Below, one piece after another: positions 32,337-44,793 of a DNA stretch of 64,000 nt. Numbering within the stretch: position 1 is the first letter of the stretch; each line of letters starts with the position of its first letter. A program made the position numbers and the translations under genes. The notes under the pieces were generated by a model. It was not told the origin of the DNA and did not search any database. It worked only from the letters and a program-made list of their open reading frames with translations. The DNA is from Rhizophagus irregularis (taxonomy: Eukaryota; Glomeromycota; Glomeromycetes; Glomerales; Glomeraceae): the NCBI RefSeq assembly GCF_026210795.1, contig NC_089436.1, positions 4,402,001 through 4,466,000 of the forward strand. Direction: 5' to 3'.

Positions 32337-33669
32337 TCACAAGACGTTAGGTACTTCCCCAGTTTCGATATATTTCAAAATTTCTTTATCACTAATTTTC
32401 CCATCCCAACCTTTTTTAGATTCTATCATATGATTTTCTATGATTTTAATCAAATTAAGAATCCCTCTATTATATTTCACGTCCACGCTTTTTTCATGTT
32501 GTACATCCTCTCTTTGATTATCTTTACTTCTAATTCTTTCACCTAGTTTAACGATTTCACCTTGTAAAAACTCAACTTCAGTTTTTCTCGCCGATTTAAA
32601 ATCATAAACCATACTAGAATTAAGATTTCGCTTTTTCGTAATCAAAAAATGTTCTAAAGCCAAATCACTCACCCATTCTGGTACATAACCTAAACATTTT
32701 ACCAAATTTTTCATTAATAAATTTTCACTAAAGGTAATTCCATTTAATCTATATACATTTAACCCCTCAAATATACATTTCTTATAAATTTCTCTAAAAT
32801 TATTGTCTTGAAGGTATTCAACATAAGATAATCCACTTAACGCGAATAATGATGTATTTAAATTGATGAGTAATTTAAAATACATCAAATCTTCTATATC
32901 GTAAGAAATTACGCACGGTAATTCATTTTGTTCAAGTATTTTTTGAAAGTGTAAAGTCTCCGGAATAGATTCTAATACTATAGATCCTGAAGATGATGAT
33001 TGTTGGATAAAGTGACATGAGGAATCATGAGTTACGGTCATGTCGTTTAATAAACCCCTTATAATTGTAGTATTTGGTAAAAATTGTTTAATTATTTCAG
33101 CATTATGAAAGCTATTTTGAATGGAAACAATCTATATTAAACGATGAAAGAAAGAAAGAAAGAAAGAAGAAATACGTAAGTATACATATAAAAGAAAAAA
33201 AAAATATAATATGTGAAACGAGAAAATAAATTTCGTTTACCGTAGTTTTACCATCCAAATCCTTTAATTCATTAAATACATCAGAAATTTGATTGGATTT
33301 CAATGTTACGATGACATAATCAGGATTAAATTTAATTAATTCTTTTAAATCAGTTTCATAAAAAATTTCATCCCTTAAAATAACAATTTTTTCTTCGTAT
33401 TCATCTTTTTCGTCTTCAGCCTCAATCTTATCATTTTCTTTTAATAAATAATTATTTTCCTTAACGGTATCAATATCTGTAAAATTATTTAATTTAGTTA
33501 ACGTTAATTTTTTGGATAAATTTAGTTCATCCAAAAGTCTTTGGCGTCCGACACAAAGAATTTTATTGTTATTATATGGATTATTAAATGCGTGATGATT
33601 GTTATGAATTAGATGAGATGCGATATAAAATCCTACATTTCCGCATCCCAATATCGCAATTGCTACCAT
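32337..33669 (-). CDS. 2-dehydropantoate 2-reductase (ketopantoate reductase) family protein
   Basis: Two exons, 33669-33241 and 33131-32337, joined by a phase-0 GT-AG intron of 109 bp that contains a (GAAA)n microsatellite; 407 residues. The N-terminus AIAILGCGNVGFYIASHL is the GxGxxG dinucleotide fold. Exon 2 opens IVSIQNSFHNAEIIKQFLPN, which matches the QNG-containing strand of the family. DLMYFKLLINLNTSLFALSG supplies the conserved Lys and Asn of the ApbA/PanE C-terminal domain. The enzyme reduces 2-dehydropantoate to pantoate with NADPH in pantothenate and coenzyme A synthesis. An acidic insert (EAEDEKDEYEE) lies in the N-terminal domain and the protein is longer than bacterial PanE (about 300 residues). 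Substrate assignment within the family is likely but not proved by motifs. Confidence 0.8.
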
Positions 33670-34476
33670 TTTCTAGAAAAAAAAATATTTTTTTTTTGTG
33701 AAAAAAAAAAAGAAGTGTAGGCGAAAAAGGAAGATAATCAATGAAAAAGATGAAACAAAGAGATATATAAAGAATTTTCCGCCGAATTAATAATGACACA
33801 GATTTTTGATTGTAGTACAATGATTTTTTCACATGATAGAAGCTGTTAATTTCATTTAATGCATAAATTTATTACAACATATATACAACTGGGGAAGATT
33901 AACAAAAAAATGTATTTTTTTATAGTTTAAGTTTGCATGATCAACTTTATTAATCGGAAGAGATTTACATTAAAAAAAAAAGACGATATCTACGATATCT
34001 TGATATAAAATAATTAACCTTACACCCGATTTATAAAAGGATGTGAATTTTATGCGGAGAAATTATAATTCTTTCCCAATAAAATAATTTCCTTTTCTAA
34101 AAGTCCCCGTTGAAGCATTAAGTGTTTGTTACACTACTGTTTGTATCACATGATTCTTTTTAATGTTTGTTACATCCAAATCCAATAAATTTATTTGTTC
34201 GGACATATATGAGATAATTCCGAAACTTTTGTAACTCAGTCTTTTTTTCTTTTTTTCTTTCCAAAAGCGGTTTCTTTCTTTTTTTTTCCGGTCCACAAAA
34301 AAAAAAAAAAAAAAATAAATAAATAAATAAATAAAAAATAAATTCTTTCCTCTTCTTTAATTTTATTTATCTGTTTTTCTTTTATTGCATGTTCATAGAT
34401 CATAAAAACGGAAAGTTCTATCATTCAAAAATTAATTCAACAAAAAAAAATTTTTCTTAAAAGAAAATATATAATA
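33670..34476. other. Divergent intergenic region
   Basis: Lies between the reductase and phosphatase starts, so it probably carries both promoters. It holds TCACATGA-like sites near 33830 and 34148 and an A tract followed by (AAAT)n at about 34300-34335. No gene seen. Confidence 0.45.
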
Positions 34477-35460
34477 ATGTCGGAAGAACATCTACCGAAT
34501 ATTCCACTCTTCCTATCGGATGCACAAAATTTGGAACAAGAAACATTATCAAATAAATTTACTAAATTAAATCAAGCGGAAATAGAAAGAATCAATCATT
34601 ATAATGAATCATCTAGCCCGTTTAGTGCAAAAACCGCAATTAGTAAAATTTCAATGAAATTCAATAGATATTCAGATATCATACCATTTGATCGTAATCG
34701 TATTAAGTTGCATAGTAAGCGTAGTAGTAATAATACCGATTATATTAATGCAAGTTATATTGAAGCACCTCAAAAATTACGTAGATACATAGGAACTCAA
34801 GGTCCTTTGGAGAATACTATTGAGGATTTTTGGTGTATGGTTTGGGAACAACGTAGTCATGTTGTTGTGATGTTAACTAAAGAAAATGAAAAGGGTAGAG
34901 TTAAATGTACTAAATATTGGCCAGATTTAAATGGTAACCCGATGATTTTTCAAGAATTGGGACTCAAAGTTGAAATGGAATCTGAAGAATTAGAACCAAG
35001 TTCTTCTAGCTTAATTCGTACGTTTCGTTTAGAGAAGTCTAACTCTCATGTAAGCGTTATTAATGCTTCTCAAGGGATCATGGGAGATAATGTCGATATT
35101 AGAAAAGTAACACAATTACATTTTGTTGGATGGCCTGATCATGGTGTACCAGATTCACCTGAAATGATATTAAATTTAATTGGTAAAACAAATGAATTTC
35201 AACAAAAACATCAAAGTGAATTAAATGAGGAGATTGGACCTCCTATTATTCATTGTAGTGCGGGATGTGGTAGAACTGGTACATTTTGTACTATTGATAG
35301 TTGCCTGGCTATGTTACCGCTTCCTGGAGATGATCCTACTGATATAATTGAATATCTTGTGAATTATTTTAGAGAACAACGTAGAACCATGGTTCAAACT
35401 CTTGGACAATTTCAATATTGTTATTTGGCTGTTCTCAGTAAACTTGTTACAAGTAAGTAA
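34477..35460 (+). CDS. Protein tyrosine phosphatase
   Basis: A single exon of 327 residues, the size of a bare catalytic domain. Recognisable in order: FNRYSDIIPFDRNRIKL (substrate-recognition loop region), YINASYIEAP, YIGTQGPLENTIEDFWCMVW, VVVMLTKENEKGRVKCTKYW, the WPD loop GWPDHGVPDS (Asp221), the signature HCSAGCGRTG (Cys260, Arg266) and the Q-loop region TMVQTLGQFQYCYLAV. These are all the catalytic elements of classical phosphotyrosine phosphatases, so the enzyme should be active. Similar fungal enzymes (yeast Ptp1-3, fission yeast Pyp proteins) dephosphorylate MAP kinases and other signalling proteins. No membrane segment or targeting domain is present. The substrate is unknown. Confidence 0.93.
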   Translation: MSEEHLPNIPLFLSDAQNLEQETLSNKFTKLNQAEIERINHYNESSSPFSAKTAISKISMKFNRYSDIIPFDRNRIKLHSKRSSNNTDYINASYIEAPQKLRRYIGTQGPLENTIEDFWCMVWEQRSHVVVMLTKENEKGRVKCTKYWPDLNGNPMIFQELGLKVEMESEELEPSSSSLIRTFRLEKSNSHVSVINASQGIMGDNVDIRKVTQLHFVGWPDHGVPDSPEMILNLIGKTNEFQQKHQSELNEEIGPPIIHCSAGCGRTGTFCTIDSCLAMLPLPGDDPTDIIEYLVNYFREQRRTMVQTLGQFQYCYLAVLSKLVTSK

Positions 35461-38400
35461 TAGAGTGAAAGGATAATGGTTGAAGATTTTGGGGGGGAAT
35501 AAAATAATTGAGCGTGGGAAGGGAAATAATTTATTTTGTCTATTTATTAATGTTTATTTAATTTTTTTTTTTATTCATGAAATGTATTAAGTGTGATTCA
35601 AAAATAAAAAAGAAAGAATTTTGGCCATTGAATTATGTCACGTTATTCTATGGTGTTTAGATATATAAGTTATATTAATAATCGTTAGTATTATCTAGAT
35701 TTTTTAGGATAGTATTCGTGTATGTGGGTTTATTGCTAAAATCATAGATAGTAAAATTTTATTTTTACAAAAAATGTACGTGGAGTACCACGATATCAAA
35801 TTTAATTATCAATATGACCATTACAAATTTTTTTTCTTTTTTGGAGTAGTTAATTTATTTTTTGGTGCAACAGTATAAAGGGGTAACTGTTAGTAATTAC
35901 AATTAGACTGACTAAAGGAGAGGGTCGGCGACTTTGTTTGTAGTTGGAGAAGAACAACAAAGGTTTTGGTATAACAGGAGTGGCGAATGGGAGTTATAGA
36001 ATTTTTCTTTGTATTATATTACAAATAAATTTAAATGGTTTACCAAAAAAAAAAAATTATTATTAATCGTTTTAACTAAACTACTAGTATTTGTTTTTAT
36101 TAGCATCAGCGAATCAAGATATTATTAATTTAAAATGATAAGGTATACGCTGGATAAATGCAAATGATGAATCATCAAAGATATCGATAAACTAAAGCTG
36201 TCTGTACCAATATAGTCATCCAATTGAAATCTGTGATGACGTGACCAAACAGTTTCTATAAGATCGTACTATATATATATAGTAACCATTCAATCGTATG
36301 ATACTAAAAGAAAATTACCTGTTGGTAAATAAAACACCATCGATCAGTGAAAAAATTATAATAATAACAGATAAAAGTAATTTGTTAAACGTGAAATCAT
36401 ATGTCTTCAACCATCATTTTTTTTCTAATTAATTGCCTTAACTATAATGTTCGCATGCAATTTCACCTTCTTATGGATGATTTATTGCGAATCTGAAATC
36501 TGATAGTCCATATATGTATATAAACATTTTATTCTTTTAAAAAAGATACATCATAAATTTTCAATAACCAGATGGTGATGGAGAATCTATCTTCTCACAA
36601 GTAAAAAAAAAAAATTGGATTACGCTGTTATTTTTTATGGTGGTTGCGTGCTCCTCTGGGAATTTCGATGAGTTTACGTTTTGAAACTAATTAATAATTT
36701 TTTTCCTTTAGGTTATTATGAAAGTCATGTACGCATAGAGCAATTACTGATTACTTTACTTTGCCATCATAATATGCGATCGATCTAGGTGAAAATTATA
36801 TAAAAGATGGTGGTGGTGAATATCCTAAGGGCTCTGCAAGTACTGGGCATACAGCTATAGTAGTGATTTATTTCCCGACGCTATTTTCTGCATTCGTAAC
36901 AATATTTGATTTCATTAGATCAATGGTTTAAAGTGGGTTAAAGTATGATGCGGGATATGTACCGAATTTCAAAAGTTTGATGGGTTTTATTACTGACAGA
37001 GGACTTTTTAATATTTACAGTATATAAAAATCAATGTATTGTACGTGTGATGCCTGAGATATTTGTTATATTGCGAAAATGGAAGCAGAGTGTCTTACAT
37101 GAGGTAATGTGGCCTGAAAAACACGTATCAAGATTTAGATCGTTTGTTTAATTTGGTTGAGAAGTACATTGATTTTTGAAATTGATTTAAATGAAATATT
37201 TTTATTACCTACATGACTTCAAATATTCACAAGAGATTATGGCTGAAAAAAAAATATATAATTTCAGCTCTGAATAGACTATAATTTCAGCCGGGATATT
37301 ATTATTCCAATAATTTTGTATTAATTCTAGTAGTTCCAACCTAAGTTAACCGTAATACGGATCGAAACACTACGATTTAAATTTTAATTTTGTAACGTGA
37401 TCTTACTGATGTTAATAATTCTGTTAATTAATACAAGTTAGAATGTATCTAACAACAGTCGCGTTTTCGTTGTACATTATATAATATTGCGTATTGGTAC
37501 TTATTTATTATACATAGCGATTGATTAATACACATCGCCATATCAATCGACTTAATTGGTCGATTTAGATTGATTGAAAATCAAACAATCATCAATTTTT
37601 GAAAATTATAGAACTGAAATTAATATTTCACTTTCCTGAGTTTTCAGATCTTAAAAATGCACGCAATTTCAGACCAATCAATATCAAATGTTGATCAATT
37701 TTAAAATTTTGGGATCGCTCTATCGTATTCGATTCGACTAAAAGTCTTAACTATAAATTGATGGTGCTGCTTTGTAATATAAATCATTTTTTTTGGTAAT
37801 AAATACAAGTAATAATTAATTATAAAACAAAGTACATTACTTGCATATTTCTATTAATGTTCCTAAATAGCCGAATCTTACTTTAAATATCCTGAAATAT
37901 ATAATACCTTTCATAACTGAGTGTGGAAGCCATTGACAAAATGCAAATATTAACTGACTTAATTTAATATCTAATAAAGGTTTTGAATTGTTTTTTATAA
38001 AAAAAGAATTATTATAGTCATATTTAAATTAAGAATAATAAAATATTATATGTTGATAGCCAAAAAACGTAATAAAGATTATTAAATTTATAATTATTAT
38101 ATTTACATTTTAATTAATAACTTAATATAAATTCTTATTTAATCTTTATTTTAAGAATAGAATATTCTAATTTAAATCATTATTTATTGCTAAAAAAAAA
38201 AAATTTTATTATTTATAATTATACATTGATAAATTTTTTTGAGAATATAATTCTAACATATACTAATTAGATATACAAATCGTTGTATATCGTTGTAAAT
38301 ATAAAACATATATATAATTGATGAATATAAATTATAATAACAATTTTTCAAACAAATTTTTATTATTGTATTTTTATTTAAAAACAATTAAAAATGTATT

Positions 38401-38950
38401 ATTTTACCAATTTGGATGATAATTCAAGTATCATGATTACTACAATTTCTAATATTATTAGAAAATATAATAAGAGAACAAGAAATAATCAAAAAGTATA
38501 AATATATCTATTACACCCAGATAAAACAGATTAATTATTTCTCATTCAATAAGTATAAAATATCATACAAATTTATTACTAGAGAATTGAAAAAGAATAA
38601 AAAGGAAGAATTCATTGGTAACAAAGATAAAATAAAATTAATAAAACCAATTAAACCCTAAAAATAAAATATTTTATTCTTATAATTATATTGTTGAATG
38701 TAAAAAAAAGTAATTTTTACAAAAATATTAATCATTTTTTTTTTTTGGCTTTCCAAACACAATTTTAAAATCAAATAGAATTTTTGGCTTCTTAAAGATT
38801 CCAAATATATAGATAGAATGGCAATTAATAACTTAAAAAAATATTAAAGAATGTGGTAACGAAATGGTAGAGTCAACTTGGGAGCGAACAGCCATGCGGC
38901 TACACCGAGATTTACGATTTTGGTGCACCGCTCGGCAGTGTATTAATATT
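35461..38950. other. Long A/T-rich gap
   Basis: No supported gene. A 3' untranslated region is likely up to about 35600. A unit at about 35880-36055 starts near GTAACTGTTAG, is richer in G/C (GGAGAGGGTCGGCGAC) and ends in an A run; it could be a short retroposon or the end of an unknown transcript. A stretch at 38860-38940 (ATGCGGCTACACCGAG ... CACCGCTCGGCAGTG) is also unusually G/C-rich but does not fold into a tRNA. Confidence 0.4.
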
Positions 38951-38976
38951 AAAAAGACCATTTGCTCTCACAACAA

Positions 38977-39225
38977 AAAAATATACAAATATTATTTTAA
39001 AAAGAATCTACACCTAATAATAATTATTTTAAACCTAGTTGTTTTTTACTAATCAGATGTTCAGAATGCATACATCTGGATGATTACTGATTAAAATAGC
39101 CTGAAGGCCAATATTTTCTTGCAAAAAAAAATATATACAAATATTAATTTAATCATAATTATTTTCAACTCAGATATTCAGAATGCATCTGGATGATTAC
39201 TGATTAAATGGCCCGAAGGCTAATT
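38977..39225. repeat. Tandem duplication, about 117-bp period
   Basis: CAGATGTTCAGAATGCAT ... CTGGATGATTACTGATTAAA ... GCCTGAAGGC at 39054 onward recurs at 39171 onward as CAGATATTCAGAATGCAT. The upstream A-rich part (ATACAAATATTA ... TAATAATTATTTT) is also doubled. The GCC-TGAA-GGC core can form a small hairpin. Non-coding. Confidence 0.65.
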
Positions 39226-40256
39226 TTTATAAAGAACAAAGCTATAATAGCCATAAGATAAAAAATTACTAAATTATAAATATGACATCCATTATAAGTT
39301 AAAAAAAAATTAAAAATATATAAAATACAATATTACAAAGTAATAGTCCTCAAACATATTCGCAATGAACTAAAGCAAATTATTACGTTATGGAGAGGAT
39401 TGTTGCATGGACTTTCTTATACAATTTATACAATTTCACACAAAAAGATATTATAGTTAAAGCACCAAATAATTTTTTTGAATATCAATTATAATCAATG
39501 AATAATAGTATAATATAATGGATATTATTAAAAAAAAATAAAATAACTTTGGCGAACACCTAACAAAATTTATAAGTATAAAATGAGAGTTCTTAAAAAC
39601 TATCAGCCCTATGAAGTAGGAAAGATTGTTTATCAAAAAGGTACTAGTCAAGTAACCATACTATAACAAATTTAAATCCATTATAATAAATTTAAATAAA
39701 TCTTGTGAAATAAAAAATAATTGAATTTTACTAATAATCTTACTGCCTAATCAATTTCATTATGGCAAACTGATGAGCGCCAAATTATTTTATATAACAG
39801 TATTTTGAATTTTATTATTCATATTTCAGATTTAAAATTTTATTTTATTTTATGAAAAATAATGTAATTTAAACCATTTTTATTGAAATTTAAATAATGT
39901 AAAGATTTTTAAAATTAAATACTCCATACTCATAATTTAAAATAACAATTTTCATCAAAAATAACATGTATAAACCATATAGCAAAGTTATATAGTACAA
40001 AATACCAAACTATAAATCCACACAAAAAAAAAAAATTGAACTTAGGAAAGAATTTTGGAATACATATGATAAGTATTAAACTACATTGCTTTAAAAAATA
40101 ATTATATTTATTCAAAAACTTTAAACATGAGTTTATAATTATCTCATTTTTAAAAATTTGCCATGTCAAAAACATTGATGAAACCATAGACATATATTCA
40201 TGATACAACATACTTATCAAGCTGGTCAAATAGAACATGCAATATTAAAAGAATAT
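39226..40256. other. Gap downstream of the acyl-CoA-binding gene
   Basis: A/T-rich with no credible frame. Probably includes the 3' untranslated region of the minus-strand gene at 40257. Confidence 0.4.
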
Positions 40257-41487
40257 TTATTCTTTGATAACTTCCTCTTTAAATTGAGCATCACAATAAT
40301 CAAATGCAATTAAATCTTCAGAATTCTTAATAAGTGAATTAGCTCCATGATGATATAAATATCTTGCACAATCTAAATGTTCTGAAATACAACCTAAAAA
40401 ATATTTACCCAATTATTATTAATTTATTCGTGGAACATTATACATAAAACAATAGACATAAAAATAATAATCAATAATTATAAAATCTTTATAACATACT
40501 ATAATGTAGAGGTGTTTCTTTTTCTTCGTCAGACTAATAGAAGCCATAAAATAAATGCATATAATAAACATACAATAATTAAATAACATTATAAATCTAA
40601 TTGATAAATTGATAATTACCAATATATTTACATCTGCTCCTTTTTCAATCAATAATTTTACAATTTCCAAATAACCACGATCACTTGCCCAATGTAAAAG
40701 CGTTAATCCCTATAAAATAATTTAAAGAAACAATGAATTTTTCATAAAAAAAAAAAAAAATTTAGAAATTAAATTGTCATACTTGATCATCTTTTGCATT
40801 TACATCTATTTCACCTGAATCCAAAATTTTATTCACTGCTGCAGTGTCACCTTTCTTTGTACATGAAAAAATATCATTTCTAAAAATATAAGATTAAATT
40901 AATTCTTTTTTTTACTGGTAAAATCAAATTGGGATACAAACTCATCATCATCATCCTCTTCTTCTTCATAAGACATTGTAGAAACATATTTCATTCTTTC
41001 TTGTTGTGTATTCTCTTTATTCTTTAAATATTTTGACCAAGTTAATCCGAATAATCCAAATGAAATTTAAAAAAAACCTTCATCTTTTTTTATTACCTTT
41101 TCTTTAGTTTCATCTTCAATAGCAATATCATCCAATTGATCTCTATTCCAACCAACATTTGCTTTTTCAACAATTTCAACATACATTTGCATGGCTTCTT
41201 CAGTTGGAGTATTTTCAATTTCTTTCCATGCATCCCATTTAGCTCTTGCTCTAATTTCCCATAAAGATGGTTTTGCTGTATCAACTTTACCTGTTGTTAC
41301 AACTTTATAATAACCATAAAGCTGTTTTTTTTTAAAAAAAAAAATTATTATGTATAATAATATTAATAAAAAAGGATAATTTATTTTTACTTGCTTTAAG
41401 TTTAATCTCATTAGATAAATTAATTTCGGGATGATTATTAAGAAATGTATAGGCCGAAGTAAACTGTTCTTCTAATGGATCATCCAT
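40257..41487 (-). CDS. Acyl-CoA-binding domain protein with ankyrin repeats (ACBD6-like)
   Basis: Seven exons deduced from splice sites and frame: 41487-41395, 41321-41097, 41021-40942, 40879-40783, 40709-40620, 40533-40500, 40393-40257; 251 residues. The N-terminal half is an acyl-CoA-binding domain: EEQFTSAYTFLNNHPEI, IKLK-LYGYYKVVTTG (the YxxYK ligand helix) and RAKWDAWKEI (second ligand lysine), followed by VEIVEKANVGW. After an acidic linker (YEEEEDDDE) come ankyrin repeats: LTLLHWASDRGYLEIVKLLI, then EKETPLHYSCISEHLDCARY and LYHHGANSLIKN. The layout matches animal and plant proteins that carry long-chain acyl-CoA esters in the cytosol and use ankyrins for protein contacts. Intron 1 starts with GCAAGT rather than GT; other introns are GT-AG (62-106 bp). 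Confidence 0.85.
41322..41394 (-). other. GC-AG intron
   Basis: Donor GCAAGT and acceptor AACAG. Splicing at GC gives IKLK-LYGYYK, in frame and matching the domain. Using the GT two bases later shifts the frame. Confidence 0.75.
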
Positions 41488-44393
41488 ACTGAAAATTTAA
41501 AAAAGAAAAGTTTAGTTCGATGTTGATCCGTGAAAATTATTTATTATATTTATTAGTATATTAGTACCACCCAAATGATGTCACATGTCACGACATATTT
41601 TTGCGGGCGTTACAAATTAAACGTTTAACGATCAAAGGATAAGGATTTAATTACTTTCACTAAAATTTATATAACAAACACAAAAGCTTTCAAAATACAT
41701 TATTTAGATATTTAGATATGATACATTTTTATGTCTCTACTCCGGCATTGTGCTCGTAATTACGCGAAGCAACTGAAAAATCCATTCTGTCCCAGCTATT
41801 AACTATTTATCGTTAATAACTGCTTACATTTGTTTAAAATCTCTAATAAAATATTGTTAAAAATTTGAGATGATCACCTTTATAATAAAATTTTATGACC
41901 TGTTTAACGAGAAAAGTTTCCGTATCCGTAAATTAAAAATTTTTGTGATATTGTGATTAAAAAAAAAAATTGTTTTTTGACGCATTATTATTCGTATGTC
42001 AAGTTCTACTATTTATTTTACTGTAATAACAATTTGACTGATTTATTAATTTCTTTGTATATAAAAATACTTTGTTTGGTAATCATAAATCACATTCAAA
42101 TCATGAACAGTCATCAAGACAAAATAAGGTATGGTTTCGAGACATGATTATTAGATTTAATTTGAAATTGGCATTAACAAATATTTCGTAGGTATTAAAA
42201 AAAACTCGTAAAATAATAAATATATAAAATGATAAAAAATGACAAAATAAAAATTTTATTCAGTTTTATATCTTTTATCATGTTTTTACAAGCGTATAAT
42301 TCACTATGGCGTAATAAATTTTTTTTTGTTTTAAGACAGGCAGAACGAAAAAAATTTTTTTTAAAAAAATATTTTTTTAAATAATATTCTTTTAAAGTAA
42401 CATTATAACAATGTAAAAGAATTTTTTTTTCACGTTCTAGAATCAAATAAATAAACAGAAAAAATTAATATATATTGGGAAAAAGTGGAAAAGTACTGTA
42501 ATACTGTATATTCGTTATTTTTTTCGTGAACTGTGATTTGCGGTACTCAGATTTTCGTGCCTAGCTGATTATATAAACACTATAAACGATTATACTATCG
42601 GATTTATAAATTTATAACTAGCGAATAAATTTCCATCCAGTATCCACGGTTAGATGATCCTATTAAGGCAAAGAAGTAGAAGTTTCTCCATAGTATACAC
42701 AAGCTAATCAAGGCCAATATTATTTTGTAAATTTATTATATAATCTTTGTAGTTTAGAGAAGGCCGCCAGTATGCTGGTTATGGGTTGTTTTAGGAGATC
42801 CGAGTGATTTGGAAATAGATCAGAATCAGGATTTCTGGTTTCGTATTTATTGTTGAAGGTGTATAGTGACTTAGATTTTGTCTTATAAAAAAAAACCAAA
42901 ATAGGTTCTTAATTCAAATTATTATTTCATGATTTTTTTTTGTTTTGTATGAAACATTCCGATTTTAAATCTGCTTTATAAAATAATAATAAAAAAAGGC
43001 AATTTTTATTAATTAAAAAAAAGTCATGTAGATACAACATTTTTTTGTGCGTGAAAAATTATAAAAGTATATATTAAAAAAAAGAAAAAATTGAAGACAT
43101 CACCACTAAATAACTTGTAAGATATTCTCATAATATGGATCCTAATGATTCACTGGTTTTCTAGTTATAAATAAATAAAAAAAGCTAAAGTTCGGTCTAT
43201 ATTAAATTCACAATTTTTAATCACGTGATCTGTATCCTGAAAAGAATGAACGTTAAAAATCGTCTCTCATTTTAAAGTATAAAAATTTAATCATCCGTTC
43301 CAAAAGATGCTGAGACATAGAAGTAAAGTCAGGGAGGCATCCATGAAATGTTTTTTAAAGAAAAGATAAGTCTAGCCGAAACCTATAAAAAAAATTCAAA
43401 GTTCAATTCGCTATATCTAAAGAGAAACATCAAATTCAAGTCCGACCTAAAAATAAAAATTCGAAAATGATACCTACAAAATAGACAAAAAAGAAATGGT
43501 TAGTTTCTTCAAAACAAAATTAGAAAAAATTTTAAAGAGTTTGAATAAAATGAAACGTTTCAAAACTTACCGGTCATATCATTCAGGATCTGGGACTCAA
43601 TCTACCGATACCTGCAAAAAAAAGAAATTTAATAAAAAAAACTTCTCATTAATTAATAATATAGGAGTTTGATCGCTGGAAAAAACCTATTTTGGGAATT
43701 TTTTTTTTTAGAAGCACGAGTAATTTATGTAATATGTAATTATTTAAGGCCACATCATCCTTTTTTATATAGATAATACATAAAAATTTATGGATTTTAT
43801 ATAAAGAAATAAATTTTATATTGCGGTATCACGATTTTTTGTAAATATTGAGTGACACGTAAAAAATTTTTTTATATGTGAAGAAAAAATATGTAGGGTA
43901 ACACGTAATTTTTTTCTTTGTTTTTTTTTTGAATGAAAAAAAAAATATATAGCCCATGGAGGTAGGGTTCATGTAGATCAAAACCAAAAAGGAGCGTTTT
44001 GATGATCATTTACTTGGGGAGTTTATGGGGCACTTTTAACAATATATTTCAGAGAGTATGACAGATTACCGAATAGGAAAAGGCTGTTGTCTGTTTTTAC
44101 TCTACGATAAATGAGTCATCATATTTAAAGTATATTCGGAGTATATCATGTGAGTCATGTGGATAAAATTTTTTTCTCACGATTAATACGCGTTCGTATG
44201 ACCCACAAAACGTATAAATCTTATGTAATTCTTAGTTTGCTCTCGTTAAATTTTTCTTCTCCCTCTTTTATGAAAACTTTCTTTTATGAAACCTGTATAT
44301 TTGTTTAATAAGAAAATATCGTTCAAAAGCTAAATATTTTGTAACGTTTATTTTATTATAGAAAAAGTTTTTTATTTATTTTATTATGTGAGG
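41488..44393. other. Long A/T-rich gap
   Basis: No supported gene. TCACGTGA is present at 43221-43228. On the minus strand an exon-like segment (about 43573-43615) is bounded by a pyrimidine tract plus CAG and by GTAAGT. It has no coding continuation and could be part of a non-coding transcript. Confidence 0.4.
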
Positions 44394-44397
44394 TTCC

Positions 44398-44600
44398 GGA
44401 GTGTGGGAGTGTCTCTCTGTCTAGGTCTTCGCTTTATTTTAGGCCCTTTTTCTTTTCGTCTCTCTTTAGGTATGTGGGTAGTGTGGGTGTGGGTGTGTGG
44501 GTTGGGAGTGCGTGTGGGTTGGGAGTGTGGGAGTGTGTGTGGGTTTGTGTATGTGGTGTTTCATTTTATTTTTTTTTTCGTCATCTTTTTTTAGGTTTAC
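44398..44600 (+). repeat. Single inverted copy of the G-rich minisatellite unit
   Basis: Contains GTCTAGGTCTTCGCTTTATT, AGGCCCTTTTTCTTTTCGTC, then many GGGTGTGGG/GGGTTGGGAGTG words and ends in TTTCATTTTATTTTTTTTTC. This is the reverse complement of the units at 47740-48650. The run of GGG triplets within about 60 bp could form G-quadruplexes on the plus strand. Confidence 0.8.
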
Positions 44601-44694
44601 CCGTTTCTTTTCAATGCTAGGTATTTATTGTTGACCACTTTGATGGTTAAGTTTCACCTTAAGGGTGGTGTAAAACACCTTTCGTATGATATTT

Positions 44695-44738
44695 GCCCCT
44701 GTCCTGGGATACCTTCATTGGTATACCTAGGCAGGGGC
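44695..44738. other. Hairpin ahead of the small two-exon gene
   Basis: GCCCCTGTCCTGGGATACC pairs with GGTATACCTAGGCAGGGGC across the loop TTCATT. TATTTGCGTAATT follows. A comparable hairpin at 45487-45555 is also followed by TTTTGCGTAA. Confidence 0.55.
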
Positions 44739-44793
44739 TTATTTGCGTAATTATATTTACGTCTTAGTTTTTTAAAAATTTACACAGTTTAAC

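Noticed and set aside
35880-36055. Possible short retroposon or solo LTR
   Set aside because: An A run ends it and it is G/C-richer than the flanks, but I found no target duplication and no second copy in the window.
38860-38945. G/C-richer segment suggestive of an RNA gene
   Set aside because: It does not fold as a tRNA and matches no rRNA or small RNA I recognise.
40419-40670. 83-codon ORF beginning MEIVKLLIEKGADVN
   Set aside because: It is exon 5 of the acyl-CoA-binding/ankyrin gene read through into its intron, not a separate gene.
43573-43615. Exon-like segment on the minus strand between CAG and GTAAGT
   Set aside because: Too short, with no coding continuation on either side; kept only as a note in the gap description.
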